This document shows positions 52,859 through 60,431 of a DNA stretch of 64,000 nt, one piece after another. The notes below the pieces were generated by a model. That model was not told the DNA's origin. It saw nothing but the letters and a program-made list of their open reading frames with translations, and did no database searches. This stretch comes from Streptomyces sp. TP-A0356 (GTDB taxonomy: Bacteria; Actinomycetota; Actinomycetes; Streptomycetales; Streptomycetaceae): positions 412,772-476,771 of the forward strand of contig NZ_BBZJ01000016.1 in the NCBI RefSeq assembly GCF_001417775.1, read 5' to 3'. Positions within the stretch are counted from its first letter, which is position 1. Each line of letters starts with the position of its first letter. Position numbers and translations under genes: made by a program.

Positions 52859-52977
52859 GGTCAACAGCCGCTTGCCACACTACCAGCGGGGACAACGCGG
52901 GGAGCTTCGAGTGGCCGCCATCACGAATGTGCTCTTTCGTAGTGCTTACGAATGGGTTGCGACCAGTTGGAGGGACC

Positions 52978-53352
52978 GTGCAGACCGATATCGATCCGCG
53001 GAATCTGATCGGCCGCAAGGCGTTCGACCGCAATGGAGCCAAGATCGGCACGATCGACGAGGTGTACCTCGACGACGCGACCGGTGTGCCGGAGTGGGCG
53101 GCCATACGCACGGGTCTGTTCGGCAGGGACGCGTTCGTCCCTTTGGAGCCCAGTGAGCTGGTGGAGGGCGCGCTCAGAGTCCCCTTCGACCGCGCCCTGA
53201 TCAAGGACGCCCCCGACTTCGGCGTCGGACGGCATCTCTCACCCGAGCAGGAGCTGCAGCTCTACCACCACTACGGCCTCGATGTGGCGGCCCCGCGCCC
53301 CACGCCACCCGACCGTGATTTCGGGCGTCTCGCGGGTTCCGACGGGACCTGA
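52978..53352 (+). CDS. PRC-barrel domain protein
   Basis: The 124-residue protein has the PRC-barrel: TDIDPRNLIGRKAFDRNGAKIGTIDEVYLDDATGVPEWAAIRTGLFGRDAFVPLEPSELVEGALRVPFDR. The C-terminus is acidic with LSPEQELQLYHHYGL. Related to the RimM/photosynthetic-reaction-centre barrel, it may bind RNA or membranes. GGAGGG lies directly before the GTG. It is divergent from the riboswitch-gcvP unit. Confidence 0.88.
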   Translation: MQTDIDPRNLIGRKAFDRNGAKIGTIDEVYLDDATGVPEWAAIRTGLFGRDAFVPLEPSELVEGALRVPFDRALIKDAPDFGVGRHLSPEQELQLYHHYGLDVAAPRPTPPDRDFGRLAGSDGT

Positions 53353-53363
53353 GCGGCGGTCCG

Positions 53364-54761
53364 TCAGGCCGGGGCCCCGCTCTGTGCCGCCGGCGGCCCC
53401 GCGGCCTCGGGTCTTCGTGCCACCAGCGGCAGCGGGTCCGCAGGCTCCAGCCGGAGGTCGTCGGTGCGGAAGGTACGGACGCGCCCCGGCTCGGAGTCGG
53501 GCGTCTCGAACCGCACGGTGACCCGGCCCAGCCCGCTGCCCTGCACCCAGCCGTGCCCGTACTCGGCGTGCCGGACGTCCTGTCCGGCACGCCAGACGTG
53601 CCCCGTCGGCGGCGCGGGCTCCTCCTCGGCGGGCTCGTTGGCCGTCTCACCCTCCGGATGCTGCTCCGCCGCGGCCTCCCCGGCGGCCAGGTGTGCCTGG
53701 GCGAACAGGTCCTCCTGGGTGTAGTCGGCGAGCCCGCTGACGCCGACGCCCAGCAGCCGGACCCCGCCCGTCGTGTCCACGGACTCCAGCAGCCGCGCGG
53801 CCGCCTCCCGCACCACCGCGAGGTCGTCCGTGGGCCCGCGCAGGGTCTCGGAGCGGGTGAGTGTCGAGAAGTCGTACCGCCGTACCTTGAGCACGATGGT
53901 CCGCCCCGACAGCCCGGCCTCCCGCAGCCTGCGCACACACCGGTCCGCGAGCCGCTGCACCTCCAGGCCGACCCGCAGGCGGTCGTGGATGTCGATGTCG
54001 TAGGTGTCCTCGACCGAGACGGACTTGGTCTCCCGCTCGGCCACCACGGGCCGCTCGTCGTGCGCCAGCGCCATCGCGTACAGCGCGTGCCCATGGGCCT
54101 TGCCCAGCAGCCGGACCAGCTCGTCCTCACCCGCCTCGGCGATCTCGTCGACCGTGGTGATCCCGGCCCGCCGCAGGTGGTCCCCGGTGGCCGGGCCGAC
54201 CCCCGGCAGCGTGCGTACGGACATCGGTCCGAGCAGCGCGCGCTCGGTGCCCGGCCGTATCAGCACCAGGCCGTCCGGCTTGGCCTGCTCGGAGGCGATC
54301 TTGGCGACCATCTTGGAGGCGGCGAGCCCCACCGAGCCCGTCAGTCCGGTGACGGCCCTGATGTCCGCGCGCAGCTTCACGCCCGTCAGCCGCGCCGACT
54401 CCTCGTCCCAGGCGGTTCCCCCGGCCTCCAGGTCGACGAACGCCTCGTCCAGGCTCAACGGCTCCACCAGCGGCGACAGCGCCCGCAGCAGCCCCATCAC
54501 CTGCTCGCTGATCTCCCGGTAGAACCCGAAGCGCGGGACCAGATACGCGGCGTGCGGCGCGAGGCGGCGTGCCTGGGCCATCGGCATCGCCGAGTGCACC
54601 CCGAAGACCCGCGCCTCGTACGAGGCCGTCGCCACCACTCCGCGCGGCCCGAGCCCACCCACGATGACGGCCTTCCCGCGCAGGCTCGGCTTGGATGCCT
54701 GCTCCGCCGAGGCGTAGAAGGCATCCATGTCGAGATGCAGGATCGTGGGCGCGGCTCTCAC
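53364..54761 (-). CDS. dinB: DNA polymerase IV (Y-family) with C-terminal extension
   Basis: The 465-residue translesion polymerase has catalytic carboxylates at Asp11 (HLDMDAFYASAE) and Asp105/Glu106 (SLDEAFVDL), a helix-hairpin-helix thumb (VRTLPGVGPATGDHLRRAGI) and the little-finger domain. A clamp-binding motif QEDLF lies at 349-353. About 110 residues follow, including GHVWRAGQDVRHAEYGHGWVQGSGLGRVTVRFE, a small beta-barrel like those at the ends of UvrD-type helicases. It follows the MerR gene with a 55-base gap. Confidence 0.94.
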   Translation of the reverse strand: MRAAPTILHLDMDAFYASAEQASKPSLRGKAVIVGGLGPRGVVATASYEARVFGVHSAMPMAQARRLAPHAAYLVPRFGFYREISEQVMGLLRALSPLVEPLSLDEAFVDLEAGGTAWDEESARLTGVKLRADIRAVTGLTGSVGLAASKMVAKIASEQAKPDGLVLIRPGTERALLGPMSVRTLPGVGPATGDHLRRAGITTVDEIAEAGEDELVRLLGKAHGHALYAMALAHDERPVVAERETKSVSVEDTYDIDIHDRLRVGLEVQRLADRCVRRLREAGLSGRTIVLKVRRYDFSTLTRSETLRGPTDDLAVVREAAARLLESVDTTGGVRLLGVGVSGLADYTQEDLFAQAHLAAGEAAAEQHPEGETANEPAEEEPAPPTGHVWRAGQDVRHAEYGHGWVQGSGLGRVTVRFETPDSEPGRVRTFRTDDLRLEPADPLPLVARRPEAAGPPAAQSGAPA

Positions 54762-54816
54762 ATCTCCGATGCTGCCCTACGCCACTGACAATGCGGCCGG
54801 GACCCGGCGGCGCGTC

Positions 54817-55452
54817 TCAGACGGCCCGGTCGCGCCGCCGCGCCAGCTCGTCCGCCGGGTTGTGGCCGACGATGGTCTCGCCCGTGTCGACGCGCTCCCC
54901 GTGCAACTGTGACAGCGCGTTCTCCACGTCCCGCCACACGACGCCCACGGCGATGCCGAAGATGCCCTGCCCGCCCTGGAGCAGCGCGTGGACCTCGTCC
55001 GGCGACGTGCACTCGTAGACCGTCGCGCCGTCGCTCATCAGCGTCATCCGCTCCAGGTCGCGGAAACCTCGCTCCCTGAGGTGCTGGACGGCGGCCCGGA
55101 TGTTCTGCAGCGACACACCGGTGTCGAGGAAACGTTTGACGATCTTCAGGACGACGACGTCCCGAAAGCTGTACAGCCGCTGTGTTCCCGACCCGTAGGC
55201 GGGGCGCACGCTCGGTTCGACGAGGCCTGTCCTGGCCCAGTAGTCCAGCTGCCGGTAGGTGATGCCCGCGGCGGCGCACGCCGTGGGACCGCGGTAGCCG
55301 ACGTGCTCGAAGGCCGCCCCTCCGTCGCCCGGCAGCGCTGTCGGCCGCTGAGGGGCGGAGCCGGCCGTGTTGCCGTGAAGCGGGTACGGGCCGCTCTCCC
55401 CCAGACTGCGTCCGGGAGCACCCCCAGCCGTACCGCCGCCGCTGCTACTCAC
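54817..55452 (-). CDS. MerR-family regulator, Rv1830-like
   Basis: The 211-residue protein has a Ser/Gly-rich N-terminal tail, then the MerR helix-turn-helix (YRGPTACAAAGITYRQLDYWARTGLVEPSVRPAYGSGTQRLYSFRDVVVLKIVKRFLDTGVSLQNIRAAVQHL). Its C-terminal domain begins ECTSPDEVHALLQGGQGIFGIAVG. In mycobacteria the orthologue lies beside the bifunctional nuclease and gcvP, as here. GGAGG precedes the GTG at 55452. Targets in Streptomyces are not known to me. Confidence 0.88.
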   Translation of the reverse strand: MSSSGGGTAGGAPGRSLGESGPYPLHGNTAGSAPQRPTALPGDGGAAFEHVGYRGPTACAAAGITYRQLDYWARTGLVEPSVRPAYGSGTQRLYSFRDVVVLKIVKRFLDTGVSLQNIRAAVQHLRERGFRDLERMTLMSDGATVYECTSPDEVHALLQGGQGIFGIAVGVVWRDVENALSQLHGERVDTGETIVGHNPADELARRRDRAV

Positions 55453-55938
55453 GCCGACCTCCGTCCTTGAACTGCCTTCTCGACGGTAGGCAGTCACCAG
55501 GGGTGCGTCAACGATCGCCACACTCGGCACGCCGAGTGATAATCACCCTAGGAGTGGTTTCCCGTGCCCTCCCGTGGGGAAAGGCTAGCCGAATGCTCCA
55601 GCGGCGGATCGCGGGATGAGCGCAGTTCCTGCACACTTGCCGCGGCACGCGGCGCGACCGTCCACGGGAATCCTCCGAGGCCGCGGGCGTGGGCTGTGGA
55701 AGGGCGCACCGGTCGACCGTCCTCACGCCGGGCAACGCCGAGTCATCTTCGCAGACCCCCTGGGCATCTACTCCCCGGGGTACCACCGGAACCGCCTGGT
55801 CACCCCGCTGTGCGGCGTTCCACCGTCCCTGGGCCCGCGTCGAACCTCGGAGGCGTGGCCCGCAGCCGCAGGCCCCGGCATGCACGTACCAGAGCCCCCG
55901 GGACGATGCCCATCGGCCCTACCCGCGGCGGGCACCGG
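55453..55938. other. Intergenic region upstream of MerR gene
   Basis: No gene is seen in these 486 bases. They contain the MerR promoter (a TGATAATCACCCTAGGAG stretch near 55539-55556 is AT-richer). The bifunctional-nuclease gene ends at the right edge. Short frames on both strands look like shadows. Confidence 0.5.
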
Positions 55939-56412
55939 TCATTGGCTGCTCGTCCCGAAGTCCTCCGGGGAGATCTGGTCGAGGAACTCCCGGAACTTCT
56001 CGACCTCGTCCTCCTGCTCGTCCGGAATCGCGATGCCCGCGTCGTCGAGCACCCCGTCGCTTCCGTAGATCGGCGTTCCGGTGCGCAGCGCCAGCGCTAT
56101 GGCGTCGGACGGGCGGGCGCTCACCTCGACCCCGCTGGCGAAGACCAGCTCCGCGTAGAAGACGCCCTCACGCAGATCCGTGATGCGTACTTCCGTGAGC
56201 TCCTGGCCGACGGCCTCCAGCACGTCCTTGAACAGGTCGTGCGTCAGCGGTCGCGCGGGGGCCATGCCCTGCTGGGCGAACGCGATCGCCGTCGCCTCCC
56301 CGGGGCCGATCCAGATGGGGAGGTAACGGTCGCCTCCCACTTCACGCAGGAGCACGATCGGTTGGTTGGAGGGCATCTCGACCCGGACACCTACGACATC
56401 GAGCTCGTTCAC
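55939..56412 (-). CDS. Bifunctional nuclease (BFN, DUF151) domain protein
   Basis: The 157-residue protein has ELDVVGVRVEMPSNQPIVLLREVGGDRYLPIWIGPGEATAIAFAQQG, then RPLTHDLFKDVLEAVG, and RPSDAIALALRTGTPIYGSDGVLDDAGI, the BFN core named for DNase/RNase activity in plants. The acidic tail is EDEVEKFREFLDQISPEDFG. In mycobacteria this gene (Rv1829) lies between ftsR and another merR gene, as here. Whether bacterial members are nucleases is not settled. Confidence 0.92.
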   Translation of the reverse strand: MNELDVVGVRVEMPSNQPIVLLREVGGDRYLPIWIGPGEATAIAFAQQGMAPARPLTHDLFKDVLEAVGQELTEVRITDLREGVFYAELVFASGVEVSARPSDAIALALRTGTPIYGSDGVLDDAGIAIPDEQEDEVEKFREFLDQISPEDFGTSSQ

Positions 56413-56532
56413 ACAGCAACCCTAGGCCGTGCCCGGGACGTTTGGGTAGTCGGGCACGGAACCGCCGGGCGATCAGCCGACCGCGAGCGGCCCCGGTGCG
56501 GGCGCCAGCGGCTCGATCCAGCCGTACGCGGC

Positions 56533-57288
56533 TCAGGGCAGCCGCACGCCCAGGGCTGACTGGACCAGGGCGGCGTGCAGCTTCACCGCGAGCCCAGCCA
56601 GCTCCTTCGTGCGGGCCTCGGCATGCGCCCTGGTCTGCGGATTGCGGTGGCGCCGCAGCGGAGCCACCACCTGGTCCACCAGGCCCGCCTCACGGTCTGC
56701 GGCAGCCTTCATCACCCGCAGATGGCGCGGCTCGATCCCGTGCCGACCCAGTTCGGCCACCAGAGTGGCCACCGCGACCGCCTCGGCCTCGTACGTCCCG
56801 TCCGCCAGCGGTGCGACGAGCCCGTACGACTCCCACTCCGCCAGCTGCTCCGCACAGATCCCGGAGGCCGACAGCAGCTCCTCACGGCCGATCCGCGCGG
56901 CCGTGGGGCCCTCGGGCTCCCCCAGGAGGTCCCCGAGCGGCTCCCCGTCACCCGCGTCCCTCGACCGGCCCAGGGACGGCAGGCGCACCTCCTCGCCCCG
57001 CTCCAGGGCGTCCAGGTGCTCGCGGATGACCTTGAGCGGCAGATAGTGGTCCCGCTGCATCCTCAGCACCTGGCCGAGCCGCTCGACATCGCGCGCGCTG
57101 AACTTGCGATACCCCGACGGGGTGCGCTGCGGCTCGATGAGCCCCTCCGACTCCAGGAAACGGATCTTGGAGACGGTGACCTCGGGGAACTCCTCGCGCA
57201 GCACGTTCAGCACCGTGCCGATACTCATCAGCCCGCTGTCCGCGGCGGCGGTGCCGCTGCCGGCACCGCCGCTCGGTGTGTGAAGCAT
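56533..57288 (-). CDS. ftsR: MerR-family regulator FtsR-like
   Basis: The 251-residue protein has MSIGTVLNVLREEFPEVTVSKIRFLESEGLIEPQRTPSGYRKFSARDVERLGQVLRMQRDHYLPLKVIREHL, the MerR DNA-binding region, and a second helical domain (GICAEQLAEWESYGLV). This is the Rv1828/FtsR type. FtsR in Corynebacterium activates ftsZ. It is encoded 18 bases after the FHA gene and cotranscribed with it, linking cell division to carbon/nitrogen status. Confidence 0.88.
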   Translation of the reverse strand: MLHTPSGGAGSGTAAADSGLMSIGTVLNVLREEFPEVTVSKIRFLESEGLIEPQRTPSGYRKFSARDVERLGQVLRMQRDHYLPLKVIREHLDALERGEEVRLPSLGRSRDAGDGEPLGDLLGEPEGPTAARIGREELLSASGICAEQLAEWESYGLVAPLADGTYEAEAVAVATLVAELGRHGIEPRHLRVMKAAADREAGLVDQVVAPLRRHRNPQTRAHAEARTKELAGLAVKLHAALVQSALGVRLP

Positions 57289-57306
57289 GGACCCTTCCCT
57301 GGCGGG

Positions 57307-58050
57307 TCAGATGCCCCGCTGGCTCGCGTAGAAGACCAGCCTGTACTTGCCGATCTGTACCTCGTCACCGTTGTGCAGGGCGACCTGGTCGATGCGCTCA
57401 CGGTTGACATACGTGCCGTTGAGGCTGCCGACGTCGGCGACCGTGAACGTGCCGTCCGGACCGCGGCGGAACTCCACGTGGCGGCGAGACACCGTCACAT
57501 CGTCCAGGAAGATGTCGCTCTGCGGATGACGCCCCGCCGTGGTCAGGTCGCTGTCCAGCAGGAAGCGGCTGCCCGAGTTGGGACCGCGGCGCACCACCAG
57601 CAGCGCCGAGCCGAGCGGCAGCGCGTCCACGGCCGCCTGCGCCTCGGGAGAGAGCGCCGGGACCTGCGTCTGGCCGGTGACCTCCGCGTCGTAGGCCTCC
57701 AGACCCGAGATCGAGATCGTGGAGGTCGTCTCCGACGCACGCTCCGGAACCGCCCCGGCCCGCAGCGGCGCACCGCAGTTGGAACAGAAGCGGCTGTTCT
57801 CCGCGTTGCGGTGACCACACCTCGTACACACCAGGGCCGACATGTCCCCGAAACCTATGGGGCCGGACGCGGCAGGGTCAACAGACGGCGCGCCCTGGCC
57901 TCCCGAAATGTCACCACCCGGACCAGCGACCTGGTCCCGGAACAGCGGGCGCTGGCCCTCCACGTCTCCCGGCTGTGCGCGATGACGGGCAGTCGCGTTG
58001 GCGCTGCCCTCTCGCGCGCTCTTGCCGAACAACTTCGCAAACAACTTCAC
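57307..58050 (-). CDS. garA: FHA-domain protein, GarA/OdhI type with zinc ribbon
   Basis: The 247-residue protein has an N-terminal tail, a zinc ribbon (Cys75, Cys78, Cys89, Cys92), the phospho-acceptor motif ETTS (107-110) and a C-terminal FHA domain (about 148-240) with GRHPQSDIFLDDVTVSRRHVEF and SLNGTYVN. GarA/OdhI inhibits 2-oxoglutarate dehydrogenase and glutamate enzymes until PknB/PknG phosphorylates the ETTS threonine, which the FHA domain then binds. The zinc ribbon is an addition compared with mycobacterial GarA. AAGGGG precedes the GTG. Confidence 0.9.
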   Translation of the reverse strand: MKLFAKLFGKSAREGSANATARHRAQPGDVEGQRPLFRDQVAGPGGDISGGQGAPSVDPAASGPIGFGDMSALVCTRCGHRNAENSRFCSNCGAPLRAGAVPERASETTSTISISGLEAYDAEVTGQTQVPALSPEAQAAVDALPLGSALLVVRRGPNSGSRFLLDSDLTTAGRHPQSDIFLDDVTVSRRHVEFRRGPDGTFTVADVGSLNGTYVNRERIDQVALHNGDEVQIGKYRLVFYASQRGI

Positions 58051-58240
58051 GGGCGATTCCCCTTGACCGAAACAGACCCGCCCGTGGGGCAGGACGAACC
58101 CTGATTGCATACACCGGCCGACCCGGACATCCTCACAACGTCCGTATCCACCAAACAGTTTCCATCACGCACCACCCATTCGGTGCGCCGACCCCCCGCA
58201 ACCTCATGCCCCTGCCATACGGCCTCCATGCACCCCCGGT

Positions 58241-59107
58241 TCACGGGGAGGACGACCGAGCGTAGTCAGGCTGCTTCGCCGCTCGCAAGGCATCCACGAC
58301 GATCTTGGTCGAAGGCTCCACGGTGACCGTGGCCTGCTCCTTCTCGAGTGTCTGCACCACGCCTCCGGGGATGTTGAGCGCCGGCTCCAGGTCCTGCGGC
58401 TTGCCGATGACCTTGAAACGATAGGGCGGGCTGATCTTGTTCCCGTCGACGCTCACACTCTTGCCGGAGTCCGACAGATAGGTGCTGGCGACGACCCGTA
58501 CGCCGTTCACCTGGATCGCCTCCGCGCCGGCCGCGCGCAGCTCCTGGATCGCGTCGAGCAGCATGTCCGCCTGGACCGTTCCCTTCGTGTCCCCGATGGT
58601 CATCGTGATACCGGGTCCCTGTGCGGCGACCGTGCCCGCAAGGATGCCGAGTTGCTTCTCCTTCTCGGCGGTCTGCTTGCGGGCCTCCGCAGCCCGGTTC
58701 GAGCTGTTCTCCAACTCGGCCCGTTGATCTTCGAGACCTTGCTTCTCGTCCTGAAGACGCTGCGTACGGCCGTCGAGTTCATCGAGGATGCGCACAAGAT
58801 CCTCCTGGCGCGCACCGCGCAGGGCGCTGCTGCCGTCGCTGTTGGAGGCGACCTGGACGGCCAGGCCGAAGCCCAGGCCGAACAGCAGGACGGCCACGAT
58901 CAGTTGGGCCCGGGTGACGCGCGGCGGCCACACACCCTTCACCAGGCGCTGACGGCCGGTCAGGGAAGGCCCCTGATCCTTCTCCTCCGGCGCCCGGGAC
59001 GGGTCGCCGGCCCCTGCCGGGACCTCCCGCGGCAGCTCCCTGCGCAGCCGGTGCTCGGGGGTCTGGGGCGGTGTGGGCGTCTCGTCCTCGTAGCTCATCG
59101 GCCTCAC
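58241..59107 (-). CDS. DUF881 membrane protein
   Basis: The 288-residue protein has a Pro/Glu-rich cytoplasmic tail and one transmembrane helix (RAQLIVAVLLFGLGFGLAVQV). A coiled coil (EDLVRILDELDGRTQRLQDEKQGLEDQRAELENS) follows, then a DUF881 domain with QGPGITMTIGDTKGTV and NGVRVVAST. It is predicted to be a bitopic envelope protein. The start overlaps the stop of the small basic protein gene (GTGA), giving coupling; ATG 59098 is an alternative. This gene unit is conserved across actinobacteria near pgsA and garA. Confidence 0.88.
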   Translation of the reverse strand: MRPMSYEDETPTPPQTPEHRLRRELPREVPAGAGDPSRAPEEKDQGPSLTGRQRLVKGVWPPRVTRAQLIVAVLLFGLGFGLAVQVASNSDGSSALRGARQEDLVRILDELDGRTQRLQDEKQGLEDQRAELENSSNRAAEARKQTAEKEKQLGILAGTVAAQGPGITMTIGDTKGTVQADMLLDAIQELRAAGAEAIQVNGVRVVASTYLSDSGKSVSVDGNKISPPYRFKVIGKPQDLEPALNIPGGVVQTLEKEQATVTVEPSTKIVVDALRAAKQPDYARSSSP

Positions 59108-59436
59108 GCCCGGAACACGTGCCGGCGGATCGCGGCGGCGTTGGAGAAGATGCGGATGCCGAGGACGACCACGACACCCGTGGACAGCTGCGCGCCGACG
59201 CCCAGCTTGTCGCCCAGGAACACGATCAGCGCCGCCACCACCACGTTCGACAGGAACGACACCACGAAGACCTTGTCGTCGAAGATGCCGTCGAGCATGG
59301 CCCGCAGGCCGCCGAAGACGGCGTCGAGCGCCGCCACGACGGCGATCGGAAGGTAAGGCTCGACGACCGCCGGAACCTCGGGCCGGACCAACAGGCCGAC
59401 CACGACTCCGACGACGAGGCCCAGTACGGCGATCAC
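59104..59436 (-). CDS. sbp: Small basic protein (Sbp-type membrane protein)
   Basis: The 110-residue protein has three hydrophobic helices (AVLGLVVGVVVGLLV, LPIAVVAALDAVFGGLRAML, FVVSFLSNVVVAALIVFLG) and a basic end AAIRRHVFRA. It corresponds to the small basic family protein between the DUF881 genes (Rv1824). It overlaps both neighbours by four bases, so all three are coupled and probably form one membrane complex. The role may involve septum or envelope organisation; this is unproven. Confidence 0.9.
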   Translation of the reverse strand: MIAVLGLVVGVVVGLLVRPEVPAVVEPYLPIAVVAALDAVFGGLRAMLDGIFDDKVFVVSFLSNVVVAALIVFLGDKLGVGAQLSTGVVVVLGIRIFSNAAAIRRHVFRA

Positions 59437-60326
59437 GATGTGCCCTTCTCTGTGCTCGGTTGTGCTGTGCGTACGATCACACTCGGCGCGGCGGGCAGCT
59501 GGACGTCACTCTCGACGGAGATGCCCGTCCGGATCCCGTAGTTCTTCTGCAGCGCGTGCAGGTACAGCCCGTCGGAGCTGTTCTGGAACCTGGTGCTGAG
59601 CCTGCCCCCGTCGCCCACCGCGAGCACCGTGTACGGCGGCACCAGCGGCCTGTTGTCGACCAGTATCGCGTCACCCGCGGCCCGGATCGCCGACAGTGCC
59701 GTCAGCCGCTGCCCGTTGATCGCGATCGCCTCGGCGCCCGACTCCCACAGCCCGTTGACCACGCGCTGCATGTCGCGGTCGCGGACGCGTCCGGTATCGG
59801 AGAAGCCGGAGGCCGCCCGGGGATTGCCGTTGCCGCCCGTGCCGGCTTCCTTCGCGTCGTCGACGACGAGCTTCACCCCCGGGCCTTGCACCGCGACGGC
59901 ACCCGACAGGATCCCCACCAGGTCGGCCGCCGCGCCCCCGTCCTGCTTCAGGGCCGCGCGCTGCCGGGCGCTCACGTCGGCGCGCAGGGTGTCGACGGTG
60001 CCTTCGAGCTTGTCCGCGGCCGCGGTCTCACGCTGGATGCGGTCGATGAGTTCCTGGCGCTCCCTGGCGACCGTGGGCGCGGCCATGCGCGCCTGTGCGG
60101 CGCCCACGGTCACCACGAGGGCGGCGAGCACGAGTCCGGCCGCGAGACCGAGCCTGGCCCTCACGGTCCTGGGCATGCCACCGGCGCCCGCGTCCTTCTT
60201 CCGGGCGGCGGCCTCGGCGTATCCGTCGTCGAGGCTGTGGTCCATGACGTTGGTGAGCAGCGACATGGAGGCGTCCGGGCGCGAGGGTCGCGTGGCTGTG
60301 CTCCGAACGGGGGGCGGCTGCGGCAT
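59433..60326 (-). CDS. DUF881 membrane protein
   Basis: The 297-residue protein has a polar N-terminal tail and a transmembrane helix (ARLGLAAGLVLAALVVTVGAAQ). A coiled-coil region (ERQELIDRIQRETAAADKLEGTVDTLRADV) and the DUF881 domain with GPGVKLVVDDAKEAG and INGQRLTALSAIRAAGDAILVDN follow. It is a paralogue of the second DUF881 gene. ATG 60326 (MPQPPPVRS) is chosen as start; ATG 60335 is nearly equal. Its stop overlaps the start of the small basic protein gene. Confidence 0.87.
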   Translation of the reverse strand: MPQPPPVRSTATRPSRPDASMSLLTNVMDHSLDDGYAEAAARKKDAGAGGMPRTVRARLGLAAGLVLAALVVTVGAAQARMAAPTVARERQELIDRIQRETAAADKLEGTVDTLRADVSARQRAALKQDGGAAADLVGILSGAVAVQGPGVKLVVDDAKEAGTGGNGNPRAASGFSDTGRVRDRDMQRVVNGLWESGAEAIAINGQRLTALSAIRAAGDAILVDNRPLVPPYTVLAVGDGGRLSTRFQNSSDGLYLHALQKNYGIRTGISVESDVQLPAAPSVIVRTAQPSTEKGTS

Positions 60327-60431
60327 GCCGCACATCGTCGCACGTCGCGAGCGATACCACCGAATGGCCCCACCGGCGTACCGGACAGGTCCCCTTGGGG
60401 ACACTTGTCCGGCACGCGCGCGTGGTGTGTG

